Positions 1-5,721 of a stretch of 7,841 nt of DNA are shown in pieces. The position numbers were made by a program, and so were the translations under genes. Position 1 is the stretch's first letter. The number at the start of each line of letters is the position of its first letter. The stretch is from Holophagaceae bacterium (GTDB lineage Bacteria > Acidobacteriota > Holophagae > Holophagales > Holophagaceae). Below the pieces are notes generated by a model, which ran no database searches, was not told the DNA's origin, and was given only the letters and a program-made list of their open reading frames with translations. The DNA lies in the NCBI GenBank assembly GCA_025353305.1, contig JANXQX010000192.1, forward strand, positions 1-7,841, given 5' to 3'.

Positions 1-420
1 CGTAATGCGGGAGGCGTAGCTCAATACGACGCTGGCGGTGTTCGAGTCCGAGCCGTCCAGCAGAAGCTGCGCTGTGGCGCTGCGGCCGCCCGATAGATCC
101 TCGGCGAAGCCCCGGTTTAGCCTGAGTACGGCCTTGGCCTCGCCGGAATCCAGCAGTTCCTGGATCTCCGGTTCTGCGGTGATCCGGCGCACAACATCGA
201 AGCAGCCGGAGCCCTCGAAGCGCGCCAGCAGGCCGCGGCTGGCGGGAGTGCGGTCCAGATCATAGACGCCCATGGCCACGTGGCGCACGTCCGTGCTCAC
301 CGCGTAGCCGATGATGAGCACCTGGACCACGGGCACCACGAAGATGACCGCCCGCATCCGCGGGTTGCGCAGCACCTGGATGAATTCCTTGATGAGCATT
401 CGGTAGAGGCGTTCCAACAT
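1..420 (-). CDS. ybhR: ABC-2 type permease, YbhR-like (3' end cut by window edge)
   Basis: Inner-membrane subunit of an ABC-2 exporter; only the first 140 codons are inside the window, open to base 1. The start MLERLYRMLIKEF is followed by the family's amphipathic KEF..VLRNPR stretch, one membrane segment at about residues 22-43, and the beginning of the large extracytoplasmic domain containing ARFEGS and DGSDSNT. It is a clear paralogue of the permease encoded just upstream (shared KEFI.VLR.PR, ARFEGS, DGSD.NT and LSYA). The N-terminus resembles what I recall of E. coli YbhR, and the gene order agrees. The ATG lies 2 nt after the upstream stop with only a weak ribosome site, so translation is probably coupled. 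It should pair with the YbhS-like protein as a heterodimeric channel moved by the two ATPases. The remaining membrane segments are outside the window. Confidence 0.9.
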   Translation of the reverse strand, partial: MLERLYRMLIKEFIQVLRNPRMRAVIFVVPVVQVLIIGYAVSTDVRHVAMGVYDLDRTPASRGLLARFEGSGCFDVVRRITAEPEIQELLDSGEAKAVLRLNRGFAEDLSGGRSATAQLLLDGSDSNTASVVLSYASRIT

Positions 421-422
421 GG

Positions 423-1577
423 TCAGTCCAATCGCTTCTTGAAGCTGCGGATGGCAAGAAGGAGCATGAGGGCGCCGAAGGCCGCCATGAGCAGGCATTC
501 CAACCACAACTGGGCCAGGCCGGTGCCCTTGAGGTAGAGGCCCCGCAGGAAGGTGACGAAATACCGCGCGGGAATGAAGTAGGTCACCACTTGCAAAACC
601 TTGGGCATGTTCCCGATGTCGAACATGAATCCCGAGAGCAGGAAGGCCGGCAGGAAGGTCGCCACGAAGGCGGCCTGGCTGGCCAGGAGCTGAGTCCTGG
701 CTATGGTGCTGATGAAGATCCCCAGTGAAAGCGCTCCCACGAGATACACGGCGGAGACCGTGAACAGCAAGAGCAGGCTGCCACGGATGGGAACATCGAA
801 GAGGAAGCGGCCCGCGAGCACGGAAAGCAGCATGTCCACCATGCCGATGACGAAGTAGGGCGCGAGCTTGCCGAGGATCAACTCGCTCCTACGGACGGGC
901 GTGGAAATAAGCTGCTCCATGGTGCCCGTTTCCCATTCCCGGGCCACGGTGAGGGAAGTGAGCAGCGCGGTGATGAGCATCATGATCACGGCGATGAGGC
1001 CGGGCACGATGAAGACCTTGGATTCCATATCCGTGTTGAACCAGGCCCGGGGGCGAAGTTCCAGCGGCACCACGGGGGTACGCCCCGTCATGCGCTTGGC
1101 CTTCTCCGTGAGGATCTTCTGAGAGTAGGTGCGCACGATGGACTCGGCATAGGAAAGGGCCAAGGCCGTGGTGTTGGCGTCGCTGCCATCGGCCAGCACC
1201 TGCACCTGGGTCTGCCGTTCCGCGGCCACCCGCCGCCCGAAATCGACAGGAACCACCAGGGCCAGCATGGCCCGGCCATGGTCGATGGCCTCCTCCACCT
1301 CCCGGTAGCTCCCGGCCCGCGACACCACGGAGAAGTAGCGTGATCCCTCGAAACGCGCGACCAGTTCCCGGCTCTGGGGTGTGCGGCTCTGGTCCCAGAC
1401 CGCCAACGGCACCCGGTCCAGGTTCAGAGTGAGGGCGTACCCGAAGATCATCAGCATGATCATGGGGAGCACGATGGCGATACCCAGGGCGCGCGGATCC
1501 CGCAGCACATGGATGAACTCCTTCCGGGCCACCGCTCCCAGGCGGCGAAGGCTGACACCGCTCATGCTGTTTCGCAT
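423..1577 (-). CDS. ybhS: ABC-2 type permease, YbhS-like
   Basis: Inner-membrane permease of 384 aa, the usual length for the family. After a short cytoplasmic N-terminus with KEFIHVLRDPR comes TM1 (about 31-49), then a large extracytoplasmic domain to about residue 180 with ARFEGS and DGSDANT, then five predicted membrane segments (about 186-208, 241-260, 268-292, 300-322, 355-378). The ABC-2 signature REWETGTMEQLISTP at 213-227 is the cytoplasmic element that contacts the ATPase. PARYFV and the KKRLD C-terminus match my recollection of E. coli YbhS closely. I chose the ATG at 1577 over a TTG at 1598 and an ATG at 1565 because AGGG lies 8 nt upstream. The gene is 428 nt from the second ATPase, although the rest of the operon overlaps. 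In E. coli, YbhFSR has been linked to drug and Na+/H+ export; the substrate here is unknown. Confidence 0.93.
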   Translation of the reverse strand: MRNSMSGVSLRRLGAVARKEFIHVLRDPRALGIAIVLPMIMLMIFGYALTLNLDRVPLAVWDQSRTPQSRELVARFEGSRYFSVVSRAGSYREVEEAIDHGRAMLALVVPVDFGRRVAAERQTQVQVLADGSDANTTALALSYAESIVRTYSQKILTEKAKRMTGRTPVVPLELRPRAWFNTDMESKVFIVPGLIAVIMMLITALLTSLTVAREWETGTMEQLISTPVRRSELILGKLAPYFVIGMVDMLLSVLAGRFLFDVPIRGSLLLLFTVSAVYLVGALSLGIFISTIARTQLLASQAAFVATFLPAFLLSGFMFDIGNMPKVLQVVTYFIPARYFVTFLRGLYLKGTGLAQLWLECLLMAAFGALMLLLAIRSFKKRLD

Positions 1578-1585
1578 TTTAAAAA

Positions 1586-1589
1586 CCCT
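1586..1589 (-). promoter_or_regulatory. Shine-Dalgarno AGGG of the YbhS-like permease
   Basis: AGGG sits 8 nt before the ATG at 1577 and decides that start. The alternative TTG (1598) and downstream ATG (1565) have no comparable site. Because the ATPase gene is far upstream, this permease must use its own ribosome site rather than coupling. Confidence 0.6.
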
Positions 1590-1638
1590 GAATACCAAGT
1601 AGGCTCAGCTCGATGCTTTTCAAGACAAACAGCTGATC

Positions 1639-1663
1639 CACAGATTCCACAGATGACACAGAT
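1639..1663 (+). repeat. Three CACAGAT copies in 9-nt phase (left end)
   Basis: CACAGAT begins at 1639, 1648 and 1657, exactly 9 nt apart. The opposite end of the element carries the reverse complement ATCTGTG at 1879 and 1898 with a one-mismatch copy ATCGGTG at 1889, spaced 10 and 9 nt. The element's ends are therefore short phased arrays pointing at each other. Similar CACAGAT-rich intergenic repeats occur in several bacterial phyla; their function is not settled as far as I know. Confidence 0.8.
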
Positions 1664-1725
1664 TCCCCACTGAGCGCCGCCCACGAAGGAGCGGAGATTC
1701 CCCGTTTTCCCCGCATGGGCCAACC

Positions 1726-1786
1726 GGTTTTCAGGGCGGCGGCGGCCTCGCGCCTTTGGTGCGGAAAAGCCGCCGCCCTGAAAACC
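1726..1786. repeat. Perfect 18-bp inverted repeat (hairpin, 25-nt loop)
   Basis: GGTTTTCAGGGCGGCGGC at 1726-1743 is the exact reverse complement of 1769-1786. The stem is GC-rich on its loop side and would be very stable in the operon mRNA. No T-run follows on either strand, so it does not look like an intrinsic terminator. It could act as an RNA-stability or processing element, or simply be the core of the mobile repeat. Confidence 0.85.
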
Positions 1787-1805
1787 CGCACGACGAAGTC
1801 GCGCG

Positions 1806-1824
1806 GCCCCGGCCAAGCCGGGGC
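1806..1824. repeat. 8-bp GC stem with 3-nt loop
   Basis: GCCCCGGC (1806-1813) and GCCGGGGC (1817-1824) are perfectly complementary around a 3-nt CAA loop (plus strand). It is the second closed hairpin inside the nested element and lies next to the GGCCCATGC arm that closes the central part. Confidence 0.75.
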
Positions 1825-2005
1825 GGCCCATGCTCCACGCCGGACGCGATCTCCGCACCTCCGACACTTGCGTTTTGAATCTGTGTGAATCGGTGCAATC
1901 TGTGGATTCATGGCCCTTTTTACGCTTTCTGTGTTCAGCAATTTAAGGCTGAGGTTCGTGGGTAACCAGGTTGTTTATTGAATAATGTCTGTTCCAACGA
2001 AAACC

Positions 2006-2968
2006 TCATGCCCTGAACTCCTTCTGCGCGCCATCAGCGCGGTCCCGGGCTTCGATGAGAGAAACGAAGACATCCTCCAGCGAGGGCGGGATCCGCTCCA
2101 GGGTTTCCAACGCGAAGCCGGCCGTTTCGAGAGCACGGCGTAAATGCGGGGCAAGGGCCTCGGCATCCTCCGTCATGAGGTGGATGTACCGTCCGAAGAG
2201 GGCCGCGTCGCGGACCCCTTCCACCTGGGAGGCCACGCCCAGGGCCTCATGTGCACGGTCGCAGGAGACACTGAGAATCTCATCCGCCATGAGTTGGCCC
2301 TTCATTTCCGTGGGCGTTCCCTGAGCCACCAGTTCGCCCCTATAGATGAGGCCCAGGCGGTCGCAGTACTCGGCCTCCTCCATGTAATGAGTTGTGACGA
2401 AAACCGTGACACCGCGGGTAGCCAACTGGTAGATGAGATCCCAGAAGGTGCGGCGGCTCAGGGGGTCCACTCCCGAGGTGGGCTCATCAAGGAACAGGAT
2501 CTGCGGCTCGTGCAGCAGGGCGCAGCCCAGGGAGAGCCGCTGCTTCCAGCCTCCTGGCAGCGTGCCCGTCAAGCTGCGGCGATGCGACCGGAGCTCGGCC
2601 ATCTCCAGCACCCAGGCCTTCCGCTCAGCTTTCATCGCTCGGGGAATCCCGTATATGCCGCTGTAGAAATCCAGGTTCTCCTCGACGGTGAGGTCATCGT
2701 AGAGGCTGAATTTCTGGCTCATGTAGCCGATGCTGCGCTTGATCTCTTCGCGCTGGGTGAGAATGTCGAAGCCCGCCACGGTACCGGTCCCGCTGGAAGG
2801 TTCCAATAGTCCGCAGAGCATACGGATGGTCGTGGATTTGCCTGCGCCGTTTGGCCCAAGGAAACCGAAGATCTCCCCGCGGGCAACATCCAGGCTGATG
2901 CTGTTCACAGCCACGAAATCTCCGAAGCGCCGCTCCAGATCCCGCAGTGTGACCGCGAATCCAGTCAT
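2006..2968 (-). CDS. ABC exporter ATPase, matches C-terminal half of YbhF
   Basis: Cytoplasmic nucleotide-binding subunit of 320 aa. Motifs in order: Walker A GPNGAGKST (38-46), Q-loop Q85, signature region LPGGWKQ (137-143), Walker B ILFLDEP (157-163) with catalytic E162, D-loop SGVDP (165-169) and H-loop H194 in TTHYMEEAE. The catalytic residues are intact, but the signature serine is replaced by P138 (LPGG rather than LSGG). As I recall, similar LP-type signatures with GW occur in the second ATPase domain of YbhF relatives. The region after about 230 is the usual C-terminal extension of ABC-2 ATPases, ending with SLEDVFV. Its ATG overlaps the upstream ATPase stop by 4 nt (ATGA), with GGAGG 6 nt before. 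In E. coli the two ATPase units are one polypeptide; here they are separate. The protein should pair with the upstream ATPase. Confidence 0.95.
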   Translation of the reverse strand: MTGFAVTLRDLERRFGDFVAVNSISLDVARGEIFGFLGPNGAGKSTTIRMLCGLLEPSSGTGTVAGFDILTQREEIKRSIGYMSQKFSLYDDLTVEENLDFYSGIYGIPRAMKAERKAWVLEMAELRSHRRSLTGTLPGGWKQRLSLGCALLHEPQILFLDEPTSGVDPLSRRTFWDLIYQLATRGVTVFVTTHYMEEAEYCDRLGLIYRGELVAQGTPTEMKGQLMADEILSVSCDRAHEALGVASQVEGVRDAALFGRYIHLMTEDAEALAPHLRRALETAGFALETLERIPPSLEDVFVSLIEARDRADGAQKEFRA

Positions 2969-3885
2969 GCGGCGCCTCCGGGGATGGCGGAAGTGAATAC
3001 ATCTTCGAGCGCAGGTTCGATCACACGCACGTCCTGGCAGACGATGCTCTTAGCCCGCAGGGTCGCTTCAATGGCGAGGCGTCCGCGGTCCGCGTCCTCC
3101 ACCAGAACGTGAAGCCGATCCCCGAACAGGGCCACGCTGCCGAGGGCTGCGGCACGCAGGAACCCCACCGCCTGCCGGGGCTGGTCGCAACGCACCTCCA
3201 ACAGGACGCCCTTCAGAAGTCCCTTCACGCCGTCCACGGTGTCACAGGCCAGGAGGCGGCCCTGGTGGAGCAGCCCGATCCGGTTGCAACGCTCCGCCTC
3301 GTCCAGGTACGCCGTGGAGACGAAAATGGTCACGCGTTCCTGCTGGAGCTGGTAGAGGATGCGCCAGAAATCGCGGCGGGAGACTGGGTCCACGCCATTG
3401 GTGGGTTCATCCAGAAAGAGCACCCGGGGCGTGTGGATGAGGGCGCAGGCGAGCCCCAGCTTCTGCTTCATGCCCCCGGAAAGATTGCCCGCCCGCCGGC
3501 GCTTGAAGGGAGTGAGGTTGCTGAAGGCCAGCAACCGCTCGAGCCGTTCACTGCGGCCTGCCCTGGGCACCTCGTAGAGATCGGCATAGAAGTCGATGTT
3601 CTCCAGCACGGTGAGGTCCGGGTACAGACCGAAGCGCTGGGCCATGTAGCCGATGCGGTCCTTGAGGGGCTCGGCGTCCCGCACGGAATGGAGCCCGTCC
3701 ACCCAGGCCTCGCCGGCGCTGGGTTCCAGGATTCCCGTCAACAGGCGCATGGTGGTCGTCTTGCCCGCTCCATCCGGTCCCACCAGGCCAAAGATCTCGC
3801 CTTCCTCCACGGACAGGGTCAGACTGTCCAGGGCTGTGACGTCCCCGAAACGGCGCGTCAGCGCCTGGGTCCGGACGGTTTCCAT
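2965..3885 (-). CDS. ABC exporter ATPase with degenerate H-loop, matches N-terminal half of YbhF
   Basis: Cytoplasmic nucleotide-binding subunit of 306 aa. Walker A is GPDGAGKTT (36-44), Q-loop Q83, a canonical signature LSGGMKQ (135-141), Walker B VLFLDEP (155-161) with E160, and D-loop NGVDP (163-167). The H-loop position reads STAYLDEAE, so the switch histidine is A192 (GCG codon at 3310-3312). As I recall, the first ATPase domain of YbhF and RbbA relatives has the same GPDGAGKT Walker A and STA.. H-loop, which identifies this as the N-terminal-half equivalent. Its ATG overlaps the adaptor's stop by 1 nt (TGATG) and has little ribosome site of its own, so coupling is likely. It ends with LEDVFTSAI, typical of ABC-2 ATPases. 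A switched-off site in one subunit fits an asymmetric heterodimer with the next gene's product. Confidence 0.95.
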   Translation of the reverse strand: METVRTQALTRRFGDVTALDSLTLSVEEGEIFGLVGPDGAGKTTTMRLLTGILEPSAGEAWVDGLHSVRDAEPLKDRIGYMAQRFGLYPDLTVLENIDFYADLYEVPRAGRSERLERLLAFSNLTPFKRRRAGNLSGGMKQKLGLACALIHTPRVLFLDEPTNGVDPVSRRDFWRILYQLQQERVTIFVSTAYLDEAERCNRIGLLHQGRLLACDTVDGVKGLLKGVLLEVRCDQPRQAVGFLRAAALGSVALFGDRLHVLVEDADRGRLAIEATLRAKSIVCQDVRVIEPALEDVFTSAIPGGAA

Positions 3886-4877
3886 CAGCGGGCTGCCAGG
3901 GCGATCTCGGTGTCGACGGGCATGCCGGGCTTGAGTTCCATCGCCGGGTTTGGAATTTCGATCTTGATCCGGTAGACGAACTTTGCGCGCTCCTTGCGGG
4001 TCTGGACGATCTTGGGGGTGAATTCGGCCTCGGAGGAGATGAAGGAAACCCGGCCCTCGTATCGTTTTCCAGGGAAGGTGTCCGTGGTGACAAAGGCCTT
4101 CTGGCCCACCTTCACGCGGCCCAGATCGGACTCCTCCACGTAGGCCCGCAGCCAGACCAGGCCGAGGTCCGCCATGGTGACCACCGAGGTGCCGGGAGCG
4201 ACATATTCCAGGGGCTCTATGTTCTTGGAGAGAATCACGCCGGAGATGGGCGCCGTGAGGGTTGCATAGCCCAGCTGCGTCTGGGCCAGGGCCAGGGCCT
4301 GCTGGGCCTGTTCGAAGCGCGCCCGGGCCTGGTTGATGTCTTCGGGGCGCGGGCCCTTTTGCACCAGGATGTACTGCTGGCCGGCCTGCCGGACCTTGCC
4401 CCGGGCGGCTTCGAGGGAGGCAAGGGTGCCCTCATAGTCACGCACGGAGATGATGCCCTTCTGCTGGAGGTCGTGGATTCGCGCTTCGTCGGGCTCAAGC
4501 CTGCGGAGATCGGCATTGGCCTGTTCCAGGGCCGCCTTGGAGGCTTCTATTTCTTCTTTGCGCGAGCCCGCCACCAGTGAATCAAGAGCCGCCTTGGCGG
4601 TTGCGGCGTCCGCGCGACGCATGGCAACGACTTGCTCGAGATCCTTGGCGTCGAGGCGGGCCAGGAGCTGGCCAGCCTTGACCACCTGGCCTTCATCCAC
4701 CGGGCGCTCCAGAACCTTGCCCGCCACCCGGAAGCTGGCCTCCACCTGGATCACTTCGATGTTGCCCGAGAGCGTGAGCTGGTTACCTTTGGTTCCCCGG
4801 CAGGAGACGGCCAGAATTCCAATTCCGGCGATGAAAATTTTCAAAGGAAGGGGAGGTATCCCTAGATTTCTTTTCAT
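3885..4877 (-). CDS. ybhG: HlyD-family periplasmic adaptor, YbhG-like, possible lipoprotein
   Basis: Periplasmic membrane-fusion protein of 330 aa linking the ABC permeases to an outer-membrane channel. The N-terminus MKRNLGIPPL..IFIAGIGILAVSC has a hydrophobic core and ends at C26. The LAVSC context is an acceptable but not ideal lipobox, so it is either lipid-anchored or held by an uncleaved helix. Next come a lipoyl half-motif (FRVAGKVLERPVDEGQVVKAGQLLARLD), a long alanine-rich coiled-coil hairpin (about 75-190) with two related GSRKEEIEA and GPRPEDINQ segments, the second lipoyl half (LTAPISGVI) and a beta-barrel part. WLRAYVEESDL and AEFTPKIVQT match what I remember of E. coli YbhG. The ATG at 4877 has GGAG 8 nt upstream and overlaps the regulator's stop by 4 nt; an in-frame ATG at 4961 lies inside the regulator gene and is unlikely. 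Confidence 0.92.
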   Translation of the reverse strand: MKRNLGIPPLPLKIFIAGIGILAVSCRGTKGNQLTLSGNIEVIQVEASFRVAGKVLERPVDEGQVVKAGQLLARLDAKDLEQVVAMRRADAATAKAALDSLVAGSRKEEIEASKAALEQANADLRRLEPDEARIHDLQQKGIISVRDYEGTLASLEAARGKVRQAGQQYILVQKGPRPEDINQARARFEQAQQALALAQTQLGYATLTAPISGVILSKNIEPLEYVAPGTSVVTMADLGLVWLRAYVEESDLGRVKVGQKAFVTTDTFPGKRYEGRVSFISSEAEFTPKIVQTRKERAKFVYRIKIEIPNPAMELKPGMPVDTEIALAAR

Positions 4878-5566
4878 GGACAGATCTCCAAGTCTTGATT
4901 CAGGAAGGTAAGCTCTTCGTCGGGTCGTGTGGCGATGCCCCGCCAGAACAGACGGAACCATGCGCGCTCTGCCATGGGGACCGCAAGGTCCGCGGAAATT
5001 CCAGCGATGCGCGGTCCCAGGACAGGCATCAGGTCCAGGATCTCCAGTTCCAGGCGGGCCAGGAAAAAGGTCGCGAACAGGGGTGGGGTATCTCCCCGGA
5101 TCTCACCCCGCTCGATACCCAGGCTGATCAGGGCTCCGATGGCACCCAACGCAGGAAGGATGCGCTGCGCGATGCTTTCCTGGATGCCTTCGGCGCCCAC
5201 CAGGATTTCCCCACGCACCAAACCACGCATACCGGCATTTCCAGCCAAGTGCGAGTTGTAGATGCGAGTGACCATCCATAGCCGCTCAGCCACACTCCGG
5301 AAATCCTTGGGGCTGTTCAGGGCCAGAAGATCAGCGACCACGGGGCCGATGCTGCGATCCAGAAGAGCCTGGAACAGGCCCTCCTTGCTTTGGAAGTGGT
5401 AGTAGATGAGGGCCGGGTCGCAGCCCGCCTCAACGGCGATGGGCCGGATGCTGCCGCCCTTGAGCCCATCCCGCGCGAAAATCTTCTGGGCGGCATCCAG
5501 GATAACCTCGGGATCCACCCGGTTCGCCTTCGGTCCGCGACTGCGTGGAGAGCTGTCAATGGCCAT
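4874..5566 (-). CDS. TetR-family transcriptional regulator
   Basis: DNA-binding repressor of 230 aa. The N-terminal helix-turn-helix domain spans about residues 17-65: VILDAAQKIFARDG, then the recognition unit SIRPIAVEAGCDPALIYYHFQSKEGLF (39-65), close to the TetR consensus. The rest is an all-helical ligand and dimer domain that I cannot assign to a subfamily. E. coli CecR regulates the equivalent ybh operon, but this sequence does not look like a close relative of it, so no symbol is given. The ATG at 5566 is preceded by GGAG 5 nt upstream. It is the first gene of the export operon, and its stop overlaps the adaptor start (ATGA). A perfect palindrome over its -10 box suggests self-repression, released by a substrate of the pump. 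The N-terminal arm is basic (RSRGPKANR), common in this family. Confidence 0.93.
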   Translation of the reverse strand: MAIDSSPRSRGPKANRVDPEVILDAAQKIFARDGLKGGSIRPIAVEAGCDPALIYYHFQSKEGLFQALLDRSIGPVVADLLALNSPKDFRSVAERLWMVTRIYNSHLAGNAGMRGLVRGEILVGAEGIQESIAQRILPALGAIGALISLGIERGEIRGDTPPLFATFFLARLELEILDLMPVLGPRIAGISADLAVPMAERAWFRLFWRGIATRPDEELTFLNQDLEICP

Positions 5567-5577
5567 GCAGTCTCCAG

Positions 5578-5593
5578 TTCAACACATGTTGAA
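5578..5593. promoter_or_regulatory. Candidate TetR operator, perfect 7-2-7 palindrome
   Basis: TTCAACA and TGTTGAA are exact reverse complements separated by CA. The site touches the last base of the regulator's -10 box and covers the expected transcription start, where a bound repressor would block RNA polymerase. A 16-bp palindrome next to its own gene is typical of TetR-family operators. The protein-site match is inferred. Confidence 0.65.
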
Positions 5594-5616
5594 TTATAGG
5601 TCTGGATGCGTACACT
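5589..5616 (+). promoter_or_regulatory. Weak candidate divergent promoter for the tolC homologue
   Basis: TTGAAT (5589-5594) and TACACT (5611-5616) with a 16-nt spacer each match consensus at 4 of 6 positions. If used, its -35 lies in the right half of the palindrome, so the same repressor could close both directions. A second -10-like TATAAG at 5692-5697 lies nearer the gene but has no good -35. Neither is convincing alone. Confidence 0.3.
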
Positions 5617-5622
5617 TGTCAT
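5593..5622 (-). promoter_or_regulatory. Sigma70-like promoter of the tetR-ybhG operon
   Basis: On the minus strand a -35 ATGACA (5617-5622, 5 of 6 to consensus) is followed after 18 nt by a perfect -10 TATAAT (5593-5598). The start site should fall near 5585-5587, giving a short leader of about 20 nt before the regulator's ATG. This is the only strong promoter match I found in the window. Confidence 0.7.
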
Positions 5623-5711
5623 CTGGTCCGGCACTTTCGGCAGCCAGAAACCGTCTTCTGCCACTGCCTCGGTGATCCGTCAGGCAAGGCCTATAAGTGT
5701 GAGGGCGGGAT

Positions 5712-5716
5712 GGAGG
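5712..5716 (+). promoter_or_regulatory. Shine-Dalgarno GGAGG deciding the tolC-homologue start
   Basis: GGAGG lies 5 nt before the ATG at 5722 and inside the first codons of the alternative ATG at 5710. The 5710 start has GAGGG only 4 nt upstream, so 5722 is the better choice, but both are possible. Confidence 0.55.
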
Positions 5717-5721
5717 CCTGC

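Larger units (their letters stand above)
1636..1907. repeat. Nested inverted-repeat intergenic element, about 272 bp
   Basis: The ends are imperfect terminal inverted repeats of about 30 bp. ATCCACAGATT (1636-1646) pairs with 1897-1907 (11 of 11), and ACACAGATTC (1656-1665) pairs with 1877-1886 (10 of 10). Further in, GCGGAGAT (1691-1698) pairs with 1849-1856 and GCATGGGCC (1713-1721) pairs with 1825-1833. Two closed hairpins fill the centre (1726-1786 and 1806-1824). All pairs are properly nested, so the whole unit could fold as a long branched structure in DNA or RNA. There is no coding capacity for a transposase and I see no target-site duplication, so a MITE- or REP-like non-autonomous element is an inference. 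The pairing itself is read directly. Confidence 0.75.
1578..2005. other. 428-bp gene-free gap inside the export operon
   Basis: This stretch separates the second ATPase from the YbhS-like permease. It holds a nested inverted-repeat element (about 1636-1907) described separately, flanked by two plain stretches (1578-1635 and 1908-2005) that are visibly more AT-rich than the genes. I found no convincing promoter for the permeases: TTGAAA at 1618-1623 on the minus strand has no good -10 partner. I found no intrinsic terminator with a T-run either. Open frames here on the minus strand run through the repeats and look spurious. Confidence 0.7.

Noticed and set aside
1578..1598. TTG start at 1598 for the YbhS-like permease
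   Set aside because: It adds seven residues without a ribosome site, whereas the ATG at 1577 has AGGG at 8 nt.
1639..1663. CRISPR-like array from the three CACAGAT copies
   Set aside because: Repeats of 7 bp with 2-nt gaps are far too short and close; no leader or cas genes are present.
1897..1909. TGTGGATTC resembling a DnaA box (TGTGGATAA)
   Set aside because: Only 7 of 9 positions match, it is a single site, and it is explained as the terminal repeat of the element.
1562..1941. Minus-strand open frames of 101 and 120 codons across the gap before the YbhS-like permease
   Set aside because: They run straight through the inverted repeats, overlap each other in different frames, show low-complexity Arg/Ala/Gly translation with no recognisable domain, and would overlap the start of the permease gene.
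1935..1952. Small stem TCAGC/GCTGA after the second ATPase as a terminator
   Set aside because: The stem is only 5 bp with an 8-nt AT loop and no T-run follows on either strand.
2144..3975. Long plus-strand open frames (221 and 288 codons) opposite the ATPases
   Set aside because: They are antisense shadows of genes with full ABC motif sets; GC-rich codon use opens such frames. No ribosome site or protein family is visible.
5645..5686. Short inverted repeats CAGAA/TTCTG and TGCCT/AGGCA in the divergent region
   Set aside because: Five-base arms are expected by chance; no link to a promoter element or to the TetR palindrome sequence.
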